DNA of 64,000 nucleotides from contig NZ_CP043929.1 of assembly GCF_008632455.1 (NCBI RefSeq), positions 1,364,001-1,428,000 of the forward strand, written 5' to 3'. The DNA comes from Methylomonas rhizoryzae. Its GTDB lineage: Bacteria; Pseudomonadota; Gammaproteobacteria; Methylococcales; Methylomonadaceae. The notes beneath the pieces were generated by a model that worked only from the letters and a program-made list of their open reading frames with translations, did not search any database and had not been told where the DNA came from. Both the position numbers and the translations under genes were made by a program. Below, one piece after another: positions 23,362 to 32,002 of this stretch. Position 1 is the stretch's first letter. Each line of letters opens with the position of its first letter.

Positions 23362-24789
23362 ATGAGTTTGATTAAAAATGGCCTCTGGGCGACAGTTGGA
23401 AATTGGGGGCAGCAGCTGTTTAGCTTTATAACGGTCCTAGTAGTTGCTCGTCTAGTTACACCGGAAGCTTTTGGTTTAATAGCGGTAGCCATGCTAATAA
23501 TATTATTGTGTCAGCGCATTTTGTTGGAAGGGGTGGCATTTGGAATTGTTCAAAAGGACGACTTGCAATATAGTGAATTATATTTAGTTACATCTTTTTG
23601 GTTTGCTTTAGTTTTAAGTATATCGCTCAGCGCGGTTGTCTACTTGACAGCTAATTCAATTGCTAGTTTATTAAAACAAGATGAGTTGGCGCCTATTTTA
23701 AAATCCCTTTCAGTTCTGCCTCTCCTTGAAGGGCTTGGAATTGTTCAAGTAGGTGTATTAAGGAGGGGGCTCCGCTATAAAGCATTAGCTATTCGCACTA
23801 TCTTTTCTAATATATTGAGTGGTGTTGTCGGCGTTTATTTCGCATACACAGGAGCTGGCGTATGGGCATTGGTTTATCAACAATTAGCATCCTCATTCGG
23901 GGCAATGTTAACTATATGGTATTGTTCCTCTTGGAAACCAAAATTTAGGTATTCAAATAGCGAGGCGTATCAAATTATCAAATTTGCACTGCCAATGATT
24001 GGGAATGCTTTCTTATTTGTGTTTGCGAATCGCTTAGATGTAATGACTCTTGCTATGTATTCCGGATCAGGAGCAACTGGCTTATACAACTTATCTAAAA
24101 GAGTTCTTAGAACTATCACAGACATGATTACAAGTGGGGCTCTAAGTGTCTCTCTTTCTGTGTTTTCAGCTTCTGGACCTGATCATATTCAAAAAAAAGA
24201 TATGTTTGTGAAACAGCTGAAAGCAATTTCGTTTGTTGCTTACCCTTGTTTTATCGGCATTTCAATGACCGCAGTCGAATTGGTGCCTTTAGTATTTGGC
24301 CCTCAGTGGATTGATGCTGTTCCAGTAATACAAGTGTTAAGTGTTTTAGGATTAATTCAAACGGTGCAGCTCCTTTGTAATAATTTGTTGATTTCGCTGA
24401 ATAAAGGAAGTGGGTTATTTTATTTTAACGCTATTAGTATACTTATTCTCGTTGGGTATTTGTATTTTTTTGTGTCGTATGGTGCAATTGGTGTGGCTTG
24501 TGCGTTTGTTATCCAATCGATAACTAGCATGCCAATTCTCATTTATCTTGTAAAAAAGAACTCTTATGTTCTCCCTATAGATATTGTTTCAGCAATTAGT
24601 GCGCCTCTAGGGTCGGCTGTTTTTATGGCTGTTGTACTTTATTTGGGACATTTGACTTGGGTTTACTCGCTGCCTATTTATTATGAATTACTAGTAAAAG
24701 TTTTTCTCGGTGGATTTGTGTACTTGTTATTTTCATTTGTCGTGCAAAAGGAAATGTTTTATTTTTTTGTTAGAATTGGTATTAGATAA
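23362..24789 (+). CDS. Oligosaccharide flippase (Wzx-like)
   Basis: This 475-residue membrane protein has about 12-14 helices and the PST-family pattern: LIKNGLWATVGNWGQQLFSFITVLVVARLVTPEAFGL at the N-terminus (in pieces), DELAPILKSLSVLPLLEGLGIVQ, and LPMIGNAFLFVFANRLDVMTLAMYSGSGATGLYNLSKR in mid-protein. It closely fits WzxC/LPS-biosynthesis flippases that move lipid-linked repeat units across the inner membrane. It starts 3 bp after the pyruvyltransferase stop, so the genes are translationally close. Together with the polymerase-like first gene it indicates a Wzx/Wzy-dependent pathway. Confidence 0.88.
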   Translation: MSLIKNGLWATVGNWGQQLFSFITVLVVARLVTPEAFGLIAVAMLIILLCQRILLEGVAFGIVQKDDLQYSELYLVTSFWFALVLSISLSAVVYLTANSIASLLKQDELAPILKSLSVLPLLEGLGIVQVGVLRRGLRYKALAIRTIFSNILSGVVGVYFAYTGAGVWALVYQQLASSFGAMLTIWYCSSWKPKFRYSNSEAYQIIKFALPMIGNAFLFVFANRLDVMTLAMYSGSGATGLYNLSKRVLRTITDMITSGALSVSLSVFSASGPDHIQKKDMFVKQLKAISFVAYPCFIGISMTAVELVPLVFGPQWIDAVPVIQVLSVLGLIQTVQLLCNNLLISLNKGSGLFYFNAISILILVGYLYFFVSYGAIGVACAFVIQSITSMPILIYLVKKNSYVLPIDIVSAISAPLGSAVFMAVVLYLGHLTWVYSLPIYYELLVKVFLGGFVYLLFSFVVQKEMFYFFVRIGIR

Positions 24790-24806
24790 GTTAATTTGAA
24801 TCCATT

Positions 24807-25946
24807 ATGAGATTAATAGAAATAGTTATATTTCAGCCTGTTTTAAAAAAATATAGAGTTCCTTTGTTTATTAGATTAGGGGATGCGTTAGAAAAGAAAG
24901 GATATAAGCTTACAGTTGTCTGCGGAAGTCCTCCACGCTATCAAATCGAAAAGAATGATAATGTCCTATCAAACGGTAAATATTGGGTCGTTGGTAAAAG
25001 TTATTGGCTCTGTAACGAGCGTGTGCACTTTTTGCCAATTGCTTTGAAGTATATTGTTTCATCTAATATTTTTATAACGGAACAAGCAAACAAGCATTTT
25101 CATAATATTATTCTTTTGGTTTTGCGTTTTCTTAGGCTCAAGCGATTTGCTTATTGGGGACATGGGCAAAATAGGCAAGGTAACCCTGGAAGTATTTCTG
25201 AGAGAATTAAAAGATTACTTATATGCAGCTGCGACTGGTGGTTTGCTTATACTAAAGGGGTGGCTGAGTTAGTGGTTTTTCATGGTTTTCCATCAGATAA
25301 AATCACAGTCCTCAATAATAGTATTGATACAACTGATTTCAGGCATGATCTCGATTGTGTCTCTATTTTAGATGTCTATAAATTTAAGATTGCCCACAGG
25401 ATACCTGAAAACGCACGTATAGGATTATTCTGCGGAAGTTTGTACTCAGATAAAAAACTGGATTTTTTGCTTTCTGCAGCAATAAAAATACATAAAAGAG
25501 ATCCGTTATTTTATTTGTTAATAATCGGAGGTGGTGACGATAAATCACTAGTTGAATCGTTTGCAGACCAACACAGTTTTATTATATACGTTGGTTCAAG
25601 CTTTGGTATTGATAAAGCTATCGCATTTAAATCAGCTGAAGTATTTTTATGTCCTGGTCTAGTTGGGTTAGCTATTTTAGATGCATTTGTTGCGGGTTTG
25701 CCGTTGATAACCACAAATTTTCCCTATCACAGCCCAGAAATAGAGTATTTAAAGCATGATTTTAATGGCTTAATGTCAGTTTTTGATATTGATTCATATG
25801 CAGATATGGTTGTTGATATATTTGCCGACAGGAGAAGGTTAAGTGATTTACGTACGAATGCCACTAACACCTCGATAGATTATTCGATAGAAAAAATGGC
25901 ATCTAATTTTGAGTACGGTATTCTAGGCTTTGTGGATTATAAATGA
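24807..25946 (+). CDS. Glycosyltransferase, GT4-like
   Basis: This 379-residue protein has a two-Rossmann GT-B layout: an N-terminal acceptor domain beginning IEIVIFQPVLKKYRVPLFIRLGDALEKKGY, and a C-terminal nucleotide-sugar domain with RIGLFCGSLYSDKKLDFLLSAA, LLIIGGGDDKSLVESF and CPGLVGLAILDAFVAGLPLITT. The usual E-x7-E motif of GT4 is only partly recognisable (GLAILDAFVAGLP), with Asp in the position of the second Glu, so activity may be modified. Sugar and linkage are unknown. Its end overlaps the next glycosyltransferase start by 4 bp. Confidence 0.82.
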   Translation: MRLIEIVIFQPVLKKYRVPLFIRLGDALEKKGYKLTVVCGSPPRYQIEKNDNVLSNGKYWVVGKSYWLCNERVHFLPIALKYIVSSNIFITEQANKHFHNIILLVLRFLRLKRFAYWGHGQNRQGNPGSISERIKRLLICSCDWWFAYTKGVAELVVFHGFPSDKITVLNNSIDTTDFRHDLDCVSILDVYKFKIAHRIPENARIGLFCGSLYSDKKLDFLLSAAIKIHKRDPLFYLLIIGGGDDKSLVESFADQHSFIIYVGSSFGIDKAIAFKSAEVFLCPGLVGLAILDAFVAGLPLITTNFPYHSPEIEYLKHDFNGLMSVFDIDSYADMVVDIFADRRRLSDLRTNATNTSIDYSIEKMASNFEYGILGFVDYK

Positions 25947-27106
25947 AGATATTATTGGCGCATAATTATTATCAACAAGCCGGTGGAGAAGACGCGGTTT
26001 TTTCTTCAGAATCCAAATTGTTATCTGATCATGGGCATATTGTCGAAAAATTTTGTGTTAATAATAATAATCTGTTAAAGACCAATTTTGCCGGCAAAGT
26101 GCAACTGGCATTAGCGACGCATTATTCTGTAAATAGCCGTAATCTGGCATTGGCAAAAATAAATTCGTTCCGTCCTGATTTGGTTCATGTTCACAACTTT
26201 TTCCCACAAATTTCGCCTTCCATTTACGATGCGTGTCAACTGGCAGGCGTTCCCGTTGTTCAGACTTTACACAACTATCGTTTGATTTGTCCCGGCGCTT
26301 TGTTAATGCGGGACGGCAAGATTTGTGAAAAGTGTATTTCCGGCAGCCCTTTTCAAGCAGCTTTATATCGCTGTTATCGAGGCTCTATACTAGGTAGTTT
26401 AGTTGTAGGGAATATGGTGGCTGTACACCGGCGAAAAAAAACTTGGCTATCCAAAGTGGATAGATTTATCGCATTAACACAGTTTGCCAAATCAAAATTT
26501 GTAGAAGCAGGATTTTCTGATAACAAAATTTCCGTAAAGCCCAATTTTGTGACAGCGAATAATAAGGATGTTAACTTAGATCATCGGGAAAATTTCGCTT
26601 TGTTTGTTGGACGCTTGAGTTCTGAAAAGGGTTTGTCTACTTTGGTTCGTGCTTGGGAATCGTTGGGTGAGAAATATCCTCTGAAAATTATCGGCAGCGG
26701 GCCTTTAAATGAAATCGCGGTTGATAGACCGGGCATTGAATATTTGGGACAACTACCGGCAGAGGCTGTTTCGATGTACATGAGACGAGCGTCTTTCCTG
26801 GTCATGCCGTCCGAATGGTATGAAGGATTCCCGATGGTATTGGTGGAAGCGTTCGCTAATGGGCTACCGGTATTGTGTAGTCGTTTGGGCGGCATGGCGG
26901 AAATCGTAGAAGACGGGGTGACAGGTTGGCATTTTGAGTCAGGTAATTCGCAAGAACTTGCCGATAAAGTCCGTTGGATATTTGATAACGAACAGTGCTG
27001 CAGACAATTCGGGCGTAATGCCTATACTACTTATATGGAAAAATATACGGCGGAAAAGAATTATCAGTTGCTAATGTCTATTTATAATGATGTTTTACAC
27101 ACTTAA
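25943..27106 (+). CDS. Glycosyltransferase, GT4 family
   Basis: This 387-residue GT-B enzyme begins MKILLAHNYYQQAGGEDAVF, typical of the GT4 group that starts with a glycine-rich acceptor loop. The donor domain is clear: FALFVGRLSSEKGLSTLVRAWE, LKIIGSGPLNE, and VMPSEWYEGFPMVLVEAFANGLPVLCSRLGG in pieces, with the E-x7-E motif (EGFPMVLVEA). A cysteine-rich insertion (KICEKCISGSPF) is common in this subgroup. It is less AT-rich than the preceding genes. It overlaps the previous gene by 4 bp and is followed after 23 bp by the WecG/TagA enzyme. Confidence 0.9.
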   Translation: MKILLAHNYYQQAGGEDAVFSSESKLLSDHGHIVEKFCVNNNNLLKTNFAGKVQLALATHYSVNSRNLALAKINSFRPDLVHVHNFFPQISPSIYDACQLAGVPVVQTLHNYRLICPGALLMRDGKICEKCISGSPFQAALYRCYRGSILGSLVVGNMVAVHRRKKTWLSKVDRFIALTQFAKSKFVEAGFSDNKISVKPNFVTANNKDVNLDHRENFALFVGRLSSEKGLSTLVRAWESLGEKYPLKIIGSGPLNEIAVDRPGIEYLGQLPAEAVSMYMRRASFLVMPSEWYEGFPMVLVEAFANGLPVLCSRLGGMAEIVEDGVTGWHFESGNSQELADKVRWIFDNEQCCRQFGRNAYTTYMEKYTAEKNYQLLMSIYNDVLHT

Positions 27107-27129
27107 TAGTATTTATTTTTAACAATGTT

Positions 27130-27912
27130 ATGAAAATTCAAATGATGGGAGAAAAAAGCATTGATATTTTGGGAGTCGGATTTTCGATTCGCAATTATCA
27201 AGAGGTCCTTCAGCAATTTGAGTCATGGATAGTTGAAGGTATTTCTCATCAAGTGTGTATCGCCAACGTTCATACTGTAATCACCTGCCTGCACGATCAA
27301 GATTTTCGCGACATTAACAATCGTTCGCTCGTATCTTTGGATGGTTTGCCTTTGGTCTGGTACGCCAATTGGGTGTTGGGTGCGGCGGCTACCCGCGTTT
27401 GCGGGCCGGACCTGATGCTGAAGTGTCTGGATCAAGGCCGGAGCAAGGGTTGGCGGCATTTTTTCCTGGGCGGCAAGCCGGACGTACTGGAGGATTTGGT
27501 CAGTAAAATGCGCGCGAAATATCCCGGCGTGGAGATAGTCGGCTGGCATTCGCCGCCTTTCCGGCCGTTGAGTGCGGAAGAAGACGCGCAATTGGTGTCG
27601 CTGATTAATGACGCTAAAGCGGATTTTCTTTGGGTAGGACTAGGTGCGCCCAAGCAGGAAAAATGGATAGATGCGCATCTGTCGCAAGTTCAGGTGCCGG
27701 TGCAAGTCGGTGTCGGGGCGGCATTCGATTTTCATTCCGAGCGGGTTCCGCGCGCGCCGCTGTGGATGCAAAAAAACGGTTTGGAGTGGCTGTTTCGCAT
27801 GTGGAACGATAAACGTCTGTTCAAGCGTTATTTGACTACCAATCCGATTTTTTTGGTGCTGTTGTTTCGTGATTTGTTTTTAGTTCGGTTGTTAAAGTAT
27901 CGTGAACGATAA
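27130..27912 (+). CDS. WecG/TagA/CpsF-family glycosyltransferase
   Basis: This 260-residue GT26 enzyme has the family hallmarks: ANVHTVITCLHD (with the conserved N and T), SLVSLDGLPLVWY, RVCGPDLMLKCLD, HFFLGGKPDVLEDL, GWHSPPFRPLSAEED and ADFLWVGLGAPKQEKWI, ending FDFHSERVPRAPLWMQKNGLEWLFRM in pieces. Family members transfer ManNAc(A) or related sugars to undecaprenyl-PP-GlcNAc in exopolysaccharide and teichoic-acid synthesis. The gene is GC-rich compared with the first six of the cluster. A truncated second copy of its 3' part lies at 30199-30516, on the far side of the acyltransferase gene. Confidence 0.93.
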   Translation: MKIQMMGEKSIDILGVGFSIRNYQEVLQQFESWIVEGISHQVCIANVHTVITCLHDQDFRDINNRSLVSLDGLPLVWYANWVLGAAATRVCGPDLMLKCLDQGRSKGWRHFFLGGKPDVLEDLVSKMRAKYPGVEIVGWHSPPFRPLSAEEDAQLVSLINDAKADFLWVGLGAPKQEKWIDAHLSQVQVPVQVGVGAAFDFHSERVPRAPLWMQKNGLEWLFRMWNDKRLFKRYLTTNPIFLVLLFRDLFLVRLLKYRER

Positions 27913-28147
27913 ATATTCGGCTTACGAATTGTTTATAATATTCTGCAATAAAGCGCTTGGAAAATATTTGAGTAAAAGTTAAGAATATGGATATTCTGAT
28001 TTTATGGTTGATTTAATCAGATTTGCTAACTACTTCAATAGAACTAATTTGCAGTACGGAATTTCTGATTTTTCTATTGGTAGCCCGTTGGTTTGGTTGT
28101 TTGGTTATATTATTGATCCTCGGTGTTTATGTCTATAGAGAATAGAG

Positions 28148-30154
28148 ATGCTGCATAGAAAAGAAATTGATGGGCTTAGGGCTGTCGCAATACTACCAGT
28201 GATTTTTTTTCATAGTGGCCTACTGGGTATGGATGGAGGATATGTAGGGGTTGATATTTTTTTTGTTATTAGCGGGTATTTGATTACCTCCATTATTCAA
28301 GAAGAAATAAATAAAAATAAATTTTCGATCGTAAGTTTTTATGAGAGGCGAGCACGGCGAATTTTGCCAGCTCTTGTTGTGGTTTTATTTTCTACCACAA
28401 TTGCAGCATTTATTTTAATGCCTCCAGATTATTTGAAATCATACTCTAAAAGCATGATTTCAGTTGTGTTGTTTTGTTCTAATATATTTTTCTACCGGAC
28501 AAGTGGGTATTTTTCGACTAATTCAGATGAAAAGCCGTTGTTGCACACTTGGAGTCTATCAGTTGAGGAGCAATATTATATATTTTTTCCAATATTTCTC
28601 TATTTATTAAGATTAATAAGTAAAAGAAAGTTGGTTGTGTTTATTTTTGTTCTTTGTGTTTCATCGTTGTTGTTATCTCAGTACCTAGTTATAAAGCAAG
28701 AGAACGACGCTAATTTTTATCTGATTTTTAGTAGAGCTTGGGAGTTGTTTGCTGGTTCACTAGTTGCTCTTTGTTTTAAATATTATAGCTCAATTAATTT
28801 GATTGTTAGAAATGTGGTAAGTGTGTTTGGTTTTTTCCTTGTAATTTTATCTATATTTATTTTTGATAAAAATACACCTATCCCTAGTTTTTATGCTATT
28901 GCACCGATATTAGGTGCTATGCTAATCATATTGTTTTGTGATGATCGCACGTTGGTTGGAAGGTTTTTAGCTAATAAGTTATTTGTCTTTATTGGATTAA
29001 TCTCTTATTCATTATATCTATGGCATCAGCCATTATTCGCATTTTTGCGAATGAAGACTGTAGGGGAGCCATCTCCATATATGTTTGGTTATGCAATAGC
29101 TTTGGCTTTTATTTTATCGCTGTTAAGTTATAAATACATTGAAATACCTTTTAGAAGAAAAGAATGTTTTTCAAGAGGGTCTATATTCTCGATGTCTTTA
29201 GTTTCACTATCGTTGTTTTTTGTCATTGGTGTATCTGGAAGTGTGTTTGGAGGATTAGAAAATCGGTTTGATCCAAATGTATATTCAAATACTGTTTCGT
29301 ATAGTCCAAAAAGGAATGAGTGCCACACTAAGGGAGATAATTATATAAAGCCAGATAAAGCGTGCAGATATTTTGGAAAAAATGTAACATGGGCGAGCTT
29401 TGGCGATAGTCATATTGTTGAACCTACTTATGCGCTTGCCAAATTATTGGAGCCCTATGATGAGGGGCTGATGCATTTCAGCTTTAGCGCTTGTCCACCT
29501 GCACTACTCTTTGATCTAAAGTTACCTGGCTGTTCGAATTGGATAAATGATGTTCTTTCATATTTAGAGCATAACAATTCTATTAAAAACGTATTAATAG
29601 GTTTTAGATATAGTGAGTTCTTGTACGGTAATCAGCTTTCATTGTATCCAAATTTGCCTGACGAAACTCCTAATATTAAGCTGTTAGATTCTTCTATTTC
29701 GTACACGGCGGATAACGCGCGAGAGGCTTATTGGAAAAGTTTGTTTAAAATAATTGAACGTTTAAATGCGTCTGGAAAGAGGGTGTTTATTATGTATCCT
29801 ATTCCTGAGCTCCCTGTCGATATCATAAAAGCTATTTATCCATTTTCGATATTTGGTGGGGATGGAATGATAGATTTGAGTAAGACTACCAGTTCAAGTT
29901 ATTATTTTGCTAGAAATCATTTTATTATTGATAAGTTGGATTCACTCCCCTATGGGGATTTATTGCAAGCGATAAAGCCATTTGAAGTATTATGTAACTC
30001 AGGGTACTGTCCAGCTATAAGCGATGGTAAGGTGCTTTATTTTGACGATGATCATCTGAGTGTTGCCGGTGCCGATAAATTGATATCTGGTAGTATGTTG
30101 AGGAAAGGTTTAGCGTTTGTTGAAGATCGCGGAAACGAAGTGAGCGCGAATTGA
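28148..30154 (+). CDS. OafA/YrhL-type acyltransferase with SGNH domain
   Basis: This 668-residue membrane protein adds acyl groups, usually O-acetyl, to surface polysaccharide. The N-terminal Acyl_transf_3 domain (about residues 1-340) has ~10 membrane helices and the catalytic FFHSG motif in LRAVAILPVIFFHSGLLG, with RRARRILPALVVV and SLSVEEQYYIFFP. The C-terminal periplasmic SGNH domain carries Ser421 in ASFGDSHIVEP and a DDDHLSVAG motif near residue 635 for the Asp-His pair. The gene is strongly AT-rich. It stands alone between an intact WecG/TagA gene and a truncated copy, suggesting arrival by recombination. Confidence 0.92.
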   Translation: MLHRKEIDGLRAVAILPVIFFHSGLLGMDGGYVGVDIFFVISGYLITSIIQEEINKNKFSIVSFYERRARRILPALVVVLFSTTIAAFILMPPDYLKSYSKSMISVVLFCSNIFFYRTSGYFSTNSDEKPLLHTWSLSVEEQYYIFFPIFLYLLRLISKRKLVVFIFVLCVSSLLLSQYLVIKQENDANFYLIFSRAWELFAGSLVALCFKYYSSINLIVRNVVSVFGFFLVILSIFIFDKNTPIPSFYAIAPILGAMLIILFCDDRTLVGRFLANKLFVFIGLISYSLYLWHQPLFAFLRMKTVGEPSPYMFGYAIALAFILSLLSYKYIEIPFRRKECFSRGSIFSMSLVSLSLFFVIGVSGSVFGGLENRFDPNVYSNTVSYSPKRNECHTKGDNYIKPDKACRYFGKNVTWASFGDSHIVEPTYALAKLLEPYDEGLMHFSFSACPPALLFDLKLPGCSNWINDVLSYLEHNNSIKNVLIGFRYSEFLYGNQLSLYPNLPDETPNIKLLDSSISYTADNAREAYWKSLFKIIERLNASGKRVFIMYPIPELPVDIIKAIYPFSIFGGDGMIDLSKTTSSSYYFARNHFIIDKLDSLPYGDLLQAIKPFEVLCNSGYCPAISDGKVLYFDDDHLSVAGADKLISGSMLRKGLAFVEDRGNEVSAN

Positions 30155-30198
30155 AAATTTTTAATCCTCAATAGGTGTAGCGTCGGGCTGGTTTTGGA

Positions 30199-30516
30199 GT
30201 GTCCAGAAACTCTCTAATGCATAGCGATACGCCGTCAAGTCATTCGGAGTTGATTTTCTTTGGGTTAGGCGCGCATCTGTCGCAAGTTCAGGTGCCGGTG
30301 CAAGTCGGTGTCGGGGCGGCATTCGATTTTCATTCCGAGCGGGTTCCGCGCGCGCCGCTGTGGATGCAAAGACACGGCTTGGAGTGGCTGTTTCGCATGT
30401 GGAACGATAAGCGCTTAGTCAAACGTTACCTCACTACCAATCCGATATTCCTTGCGATACTGCTGCGCGATTTTGTATTGATCCGGCTATTGAAGCGCGC
30501 CGTTAAGTTTGGCTAA
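30199..30516 (+). pseudogene. Truncated second copy of the WecG/TagA gene (3' part)
   Basis: Residues GAHLSQVQVPVQVGVGAAFD onward and the following HSERVPRAPLWMQRHGLEWL match the C-terminal third of the intact gene at 27130-27912 almost exactly, and DNA identity is high from 30269 (GCGCATCTGTCGCAAGTTC). Before this point, IFFWVG-like sequence has been joined by deletion: TTTTCTTTGGGT and GCGCATCTG are fused, skipping about 45 bp present in the intact copy. The tail RLLKRAVKFG differs from the intact copy. The open frame has a possible start but lacks the substrate-binding half, so I treat it as a remnant. Confidence 0.85.
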
Positions 30517-30689
30517 CAAGCGATTGGCCTGTCCGTTATGTAATGGGCTTAACGGGTATTCGCCGTTGTTCCGGAGCCGGAAAAGTTAAGCCCTAGTGTC
30601 CAATTGCCCAAACGTTAAGGCCGCTCAGCACGCGTAGATTCCGTTCGTCCACTGTTTGCCTTGTTCCAACGCACTACTAGAAAATCCTC

Positions 30690-30746
30690 GTAGGAGCGAC
30701 GCGAGTCGCGATTCGGCAAATTATTCGCGACTCGCGTCGCTGCCAC
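30690..30746. repeat. Palindromic repeat, copy E
   Basis: A 22-bp inverted repeat, left arm beginning GTAGGAGCGACGCGAGTC (30690-30711) and right arm ending GACTCGCGTCGCTGCCAC (30725-30746), with two mismatches and a 13-bp loop. It carries the same core as copy B. Confidence 0.85.
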
Positions 30747-30979
30747 TATCAATGCTTTTGCTTGGCCTTGTTTCAGAAGGTTAGTGTTTCTATAACGGCG
30801 CATGAGTCAAAATGTGCTGTAATCCCGTATAAAGCCTATCCGGATGACTCGCACCCGAAGTTGGGAAAGCCCTTCCGGAGACTACCGGAAGCGTAACCGA
30901 AGGGATGCTGGCATCGAAATGGCCGATTACGCAGCAAAGGATATGGTTAAAAATAATTCCCTGTTTCAGGTTACAAGGA

Positions 30980-31084
30980 TTTTCCCGTTCATTCTGAGCT
31001 TGTCGAAGAATGGACGGGAAAATACGAACATACGCCAAGCCTAACCGTTTGTGCTTCGACTGAGCTCAGCACGAACGGTTAGGC
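30980..31084. repeat. Two hairpins of a second palindrome family
   Basis: First hairpin: TTTTCCCGTTCATTCT (30980-30995) against AGAATGGACGGGAAAA (31007-31022), one mismatch. Second: GCCTAACCGTTTGTGC (31039-31054) against GCACGAACGGTTAGGC (31069-31084), one mismatch, with the loop TTCGACTGAGCTCA. Both share the TGAGCT-like loop (with GTCGAAG/CTTCGAC) seen in dispersed hairpins of many proteobacteria. Confidence 0.75.
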
Positions 31085-31147
31085 AGGAAGAGTCATTTCG
31101 GGACGTTATTTTTAGCGAAACCCTAATTGAGTCTGGAGTGGCTTGCA

Positions 31148-31384
31148 TTGAAACCCGGTTTAATCAAAGTGCTGGATCTCAAGTGGCTCCAGCCCTGTCC
31201 GTGGACAAATTGGAACTACGCAGCGTTGAAACGGCATTTTTTTACAGCGATTATTTTCTTGCTTGCTCTGGCCTGCTATGCGGCTGGTTATAGCGCGGCC
31301 GGTAATTTAGGTTTTGCGTTCGGCGCCGCATTTGAAGTTTGGTTTTGGCTGCGTCTGTTCGGCGATAACAACTCCGGTAATTGA
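31148..31384 (+). CDS. Small membrane protein, unrecognised
   Basis: I place the start at a TTG at 31148, nine bases after GGAG, giving 78 residues; a TTG at 31127 in the same frame is an alternative. The protein has a short amphipathic start with tryptophans (VLDLKWLQPCPWTNWNY), a membrane helix (HFFTAIIFLLALACYAAGY) and a second hydrophobic segment (LGFAFGAAFEVWFWLRLFG). The hydrophobic pattern with W/R ends looks like a genuine protein and the region is not repeat DNA, but I do not recognise a family and there is no ATG. Function unknown. Confidence 0.45.
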   Translation: MKPGLIKVLDLKWLQPCPWTNWNYAALKRHFFTAIIFLLALACYAAGYSAAGNLGFAFGAAFEVWFWLRLFGDNNSGN

Positions 31385-31417
31385 TGACGGGGTTGATGCC
31401 GCATGCGGATATTGATA

Positions 31418-31475
31418 GTGGGAGCGATGCAAGTCGCGATTCGATGCTGCAATTTGCGACGCGCACCGCTCCTAC
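31418..31475. repeat. Palindromic repeat, copy F (degenerate)
   Basis: Left arm GTGGGAGCGATGCAAGTCGC (from 31418) faces an imperfect right arm ending CACCGCTCCTAC (31475). Several mismatches show an older copy of the same family. Confidence 0.65.
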
Positions 31476-31587
31476 CGGAATGGCTGAATCGTCAGAAAAA
31501 ATTTCAACCGGATTCAGGCTACTGACATCACGCTGTCAGGAGGCGCCGCTTAACATAGCCGTTCCTTAACACGCAACGGAGTATCCG

Positions 31588-31962
31588 ATGAATAACAATA
31601 TAGCCACTTGGTTTGAACTTCCGGTCACCGACATAGCGCGCGCCAAAGCGTTTTACCGCGAAGTGTTGGCGGCGGAATTCAAAGACGAGGCCATGGACCA
31701 TTTTCAGATGGCGATCTTCAGTGCCGAGGACGGCGCGGTCAGCGGCATGTTGGTCTTGGGCGATGGTTACCAGCCCAGTCAAACCGGCGCCGTGGTTTAT
31801 TTCAACGGCGGCGCGGATTTGAGCGCACCGTTGGACAGGGCTGTTAGCCAAGGCGGCAGTGTGTTGGTGCCGAAAACGCCGATACACGACGGCGATTGCG
31901 GTTATTTCGCGCTGTTTTTAGATAGCGAAGGAAACCGGGTCGGTTTATATTCTCCCGCTTGA
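31588..31962 (+). CDS. VOC-family (glyoxalase-like) protein
   Basis: This 124-residue protein begins IATWFELPVTDIARAKAFYREVLAAEF, the vicinal-oxygen-chelate start with paired beta-alpha-beta modules, and ends DCGYFALFLDSEGNRVGLYSP, the typical DxxGNxxxL end. It resembles the small glyoxalase/bleomycin-resistance-like proteins predicted to bind a metal or small substrate; no specific reaction can be assigned. It begins well upstream of the WYL regulator gene, which follows 40 bp downstream and could control it. Confidence 0.85.
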   Translation: MNNNIATWFELPVTDIARAKAFYREVLAAEFKDEAMDHFQMAIFSAEDGAVSGMLVLGDGYQPSQTGAVVYFNGGADLSAPLDRAVSQGGSVLVPKTPIHDGDCGYFALFLDSEGNRVGLYSPA

Positions 31963-32002
31963 CCGACTCTGCAGGCGGCCTTAACCGGCCGCCTTTTTAC
32001 CC

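Larger units (their letters stand above)
30517..31147. other. Repeat-rich gap after the polysaccharide cluster
   Basis: This 630-bp stretch carries no gene that I can support. It contains palindromic copy E (30690-30746) and two large hairpins of a second family (30980-31022 and 31039-31084), with low-information DNA between them. Several short open frames here have atypical composition and sit on repeats. Confidence 0.6.
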
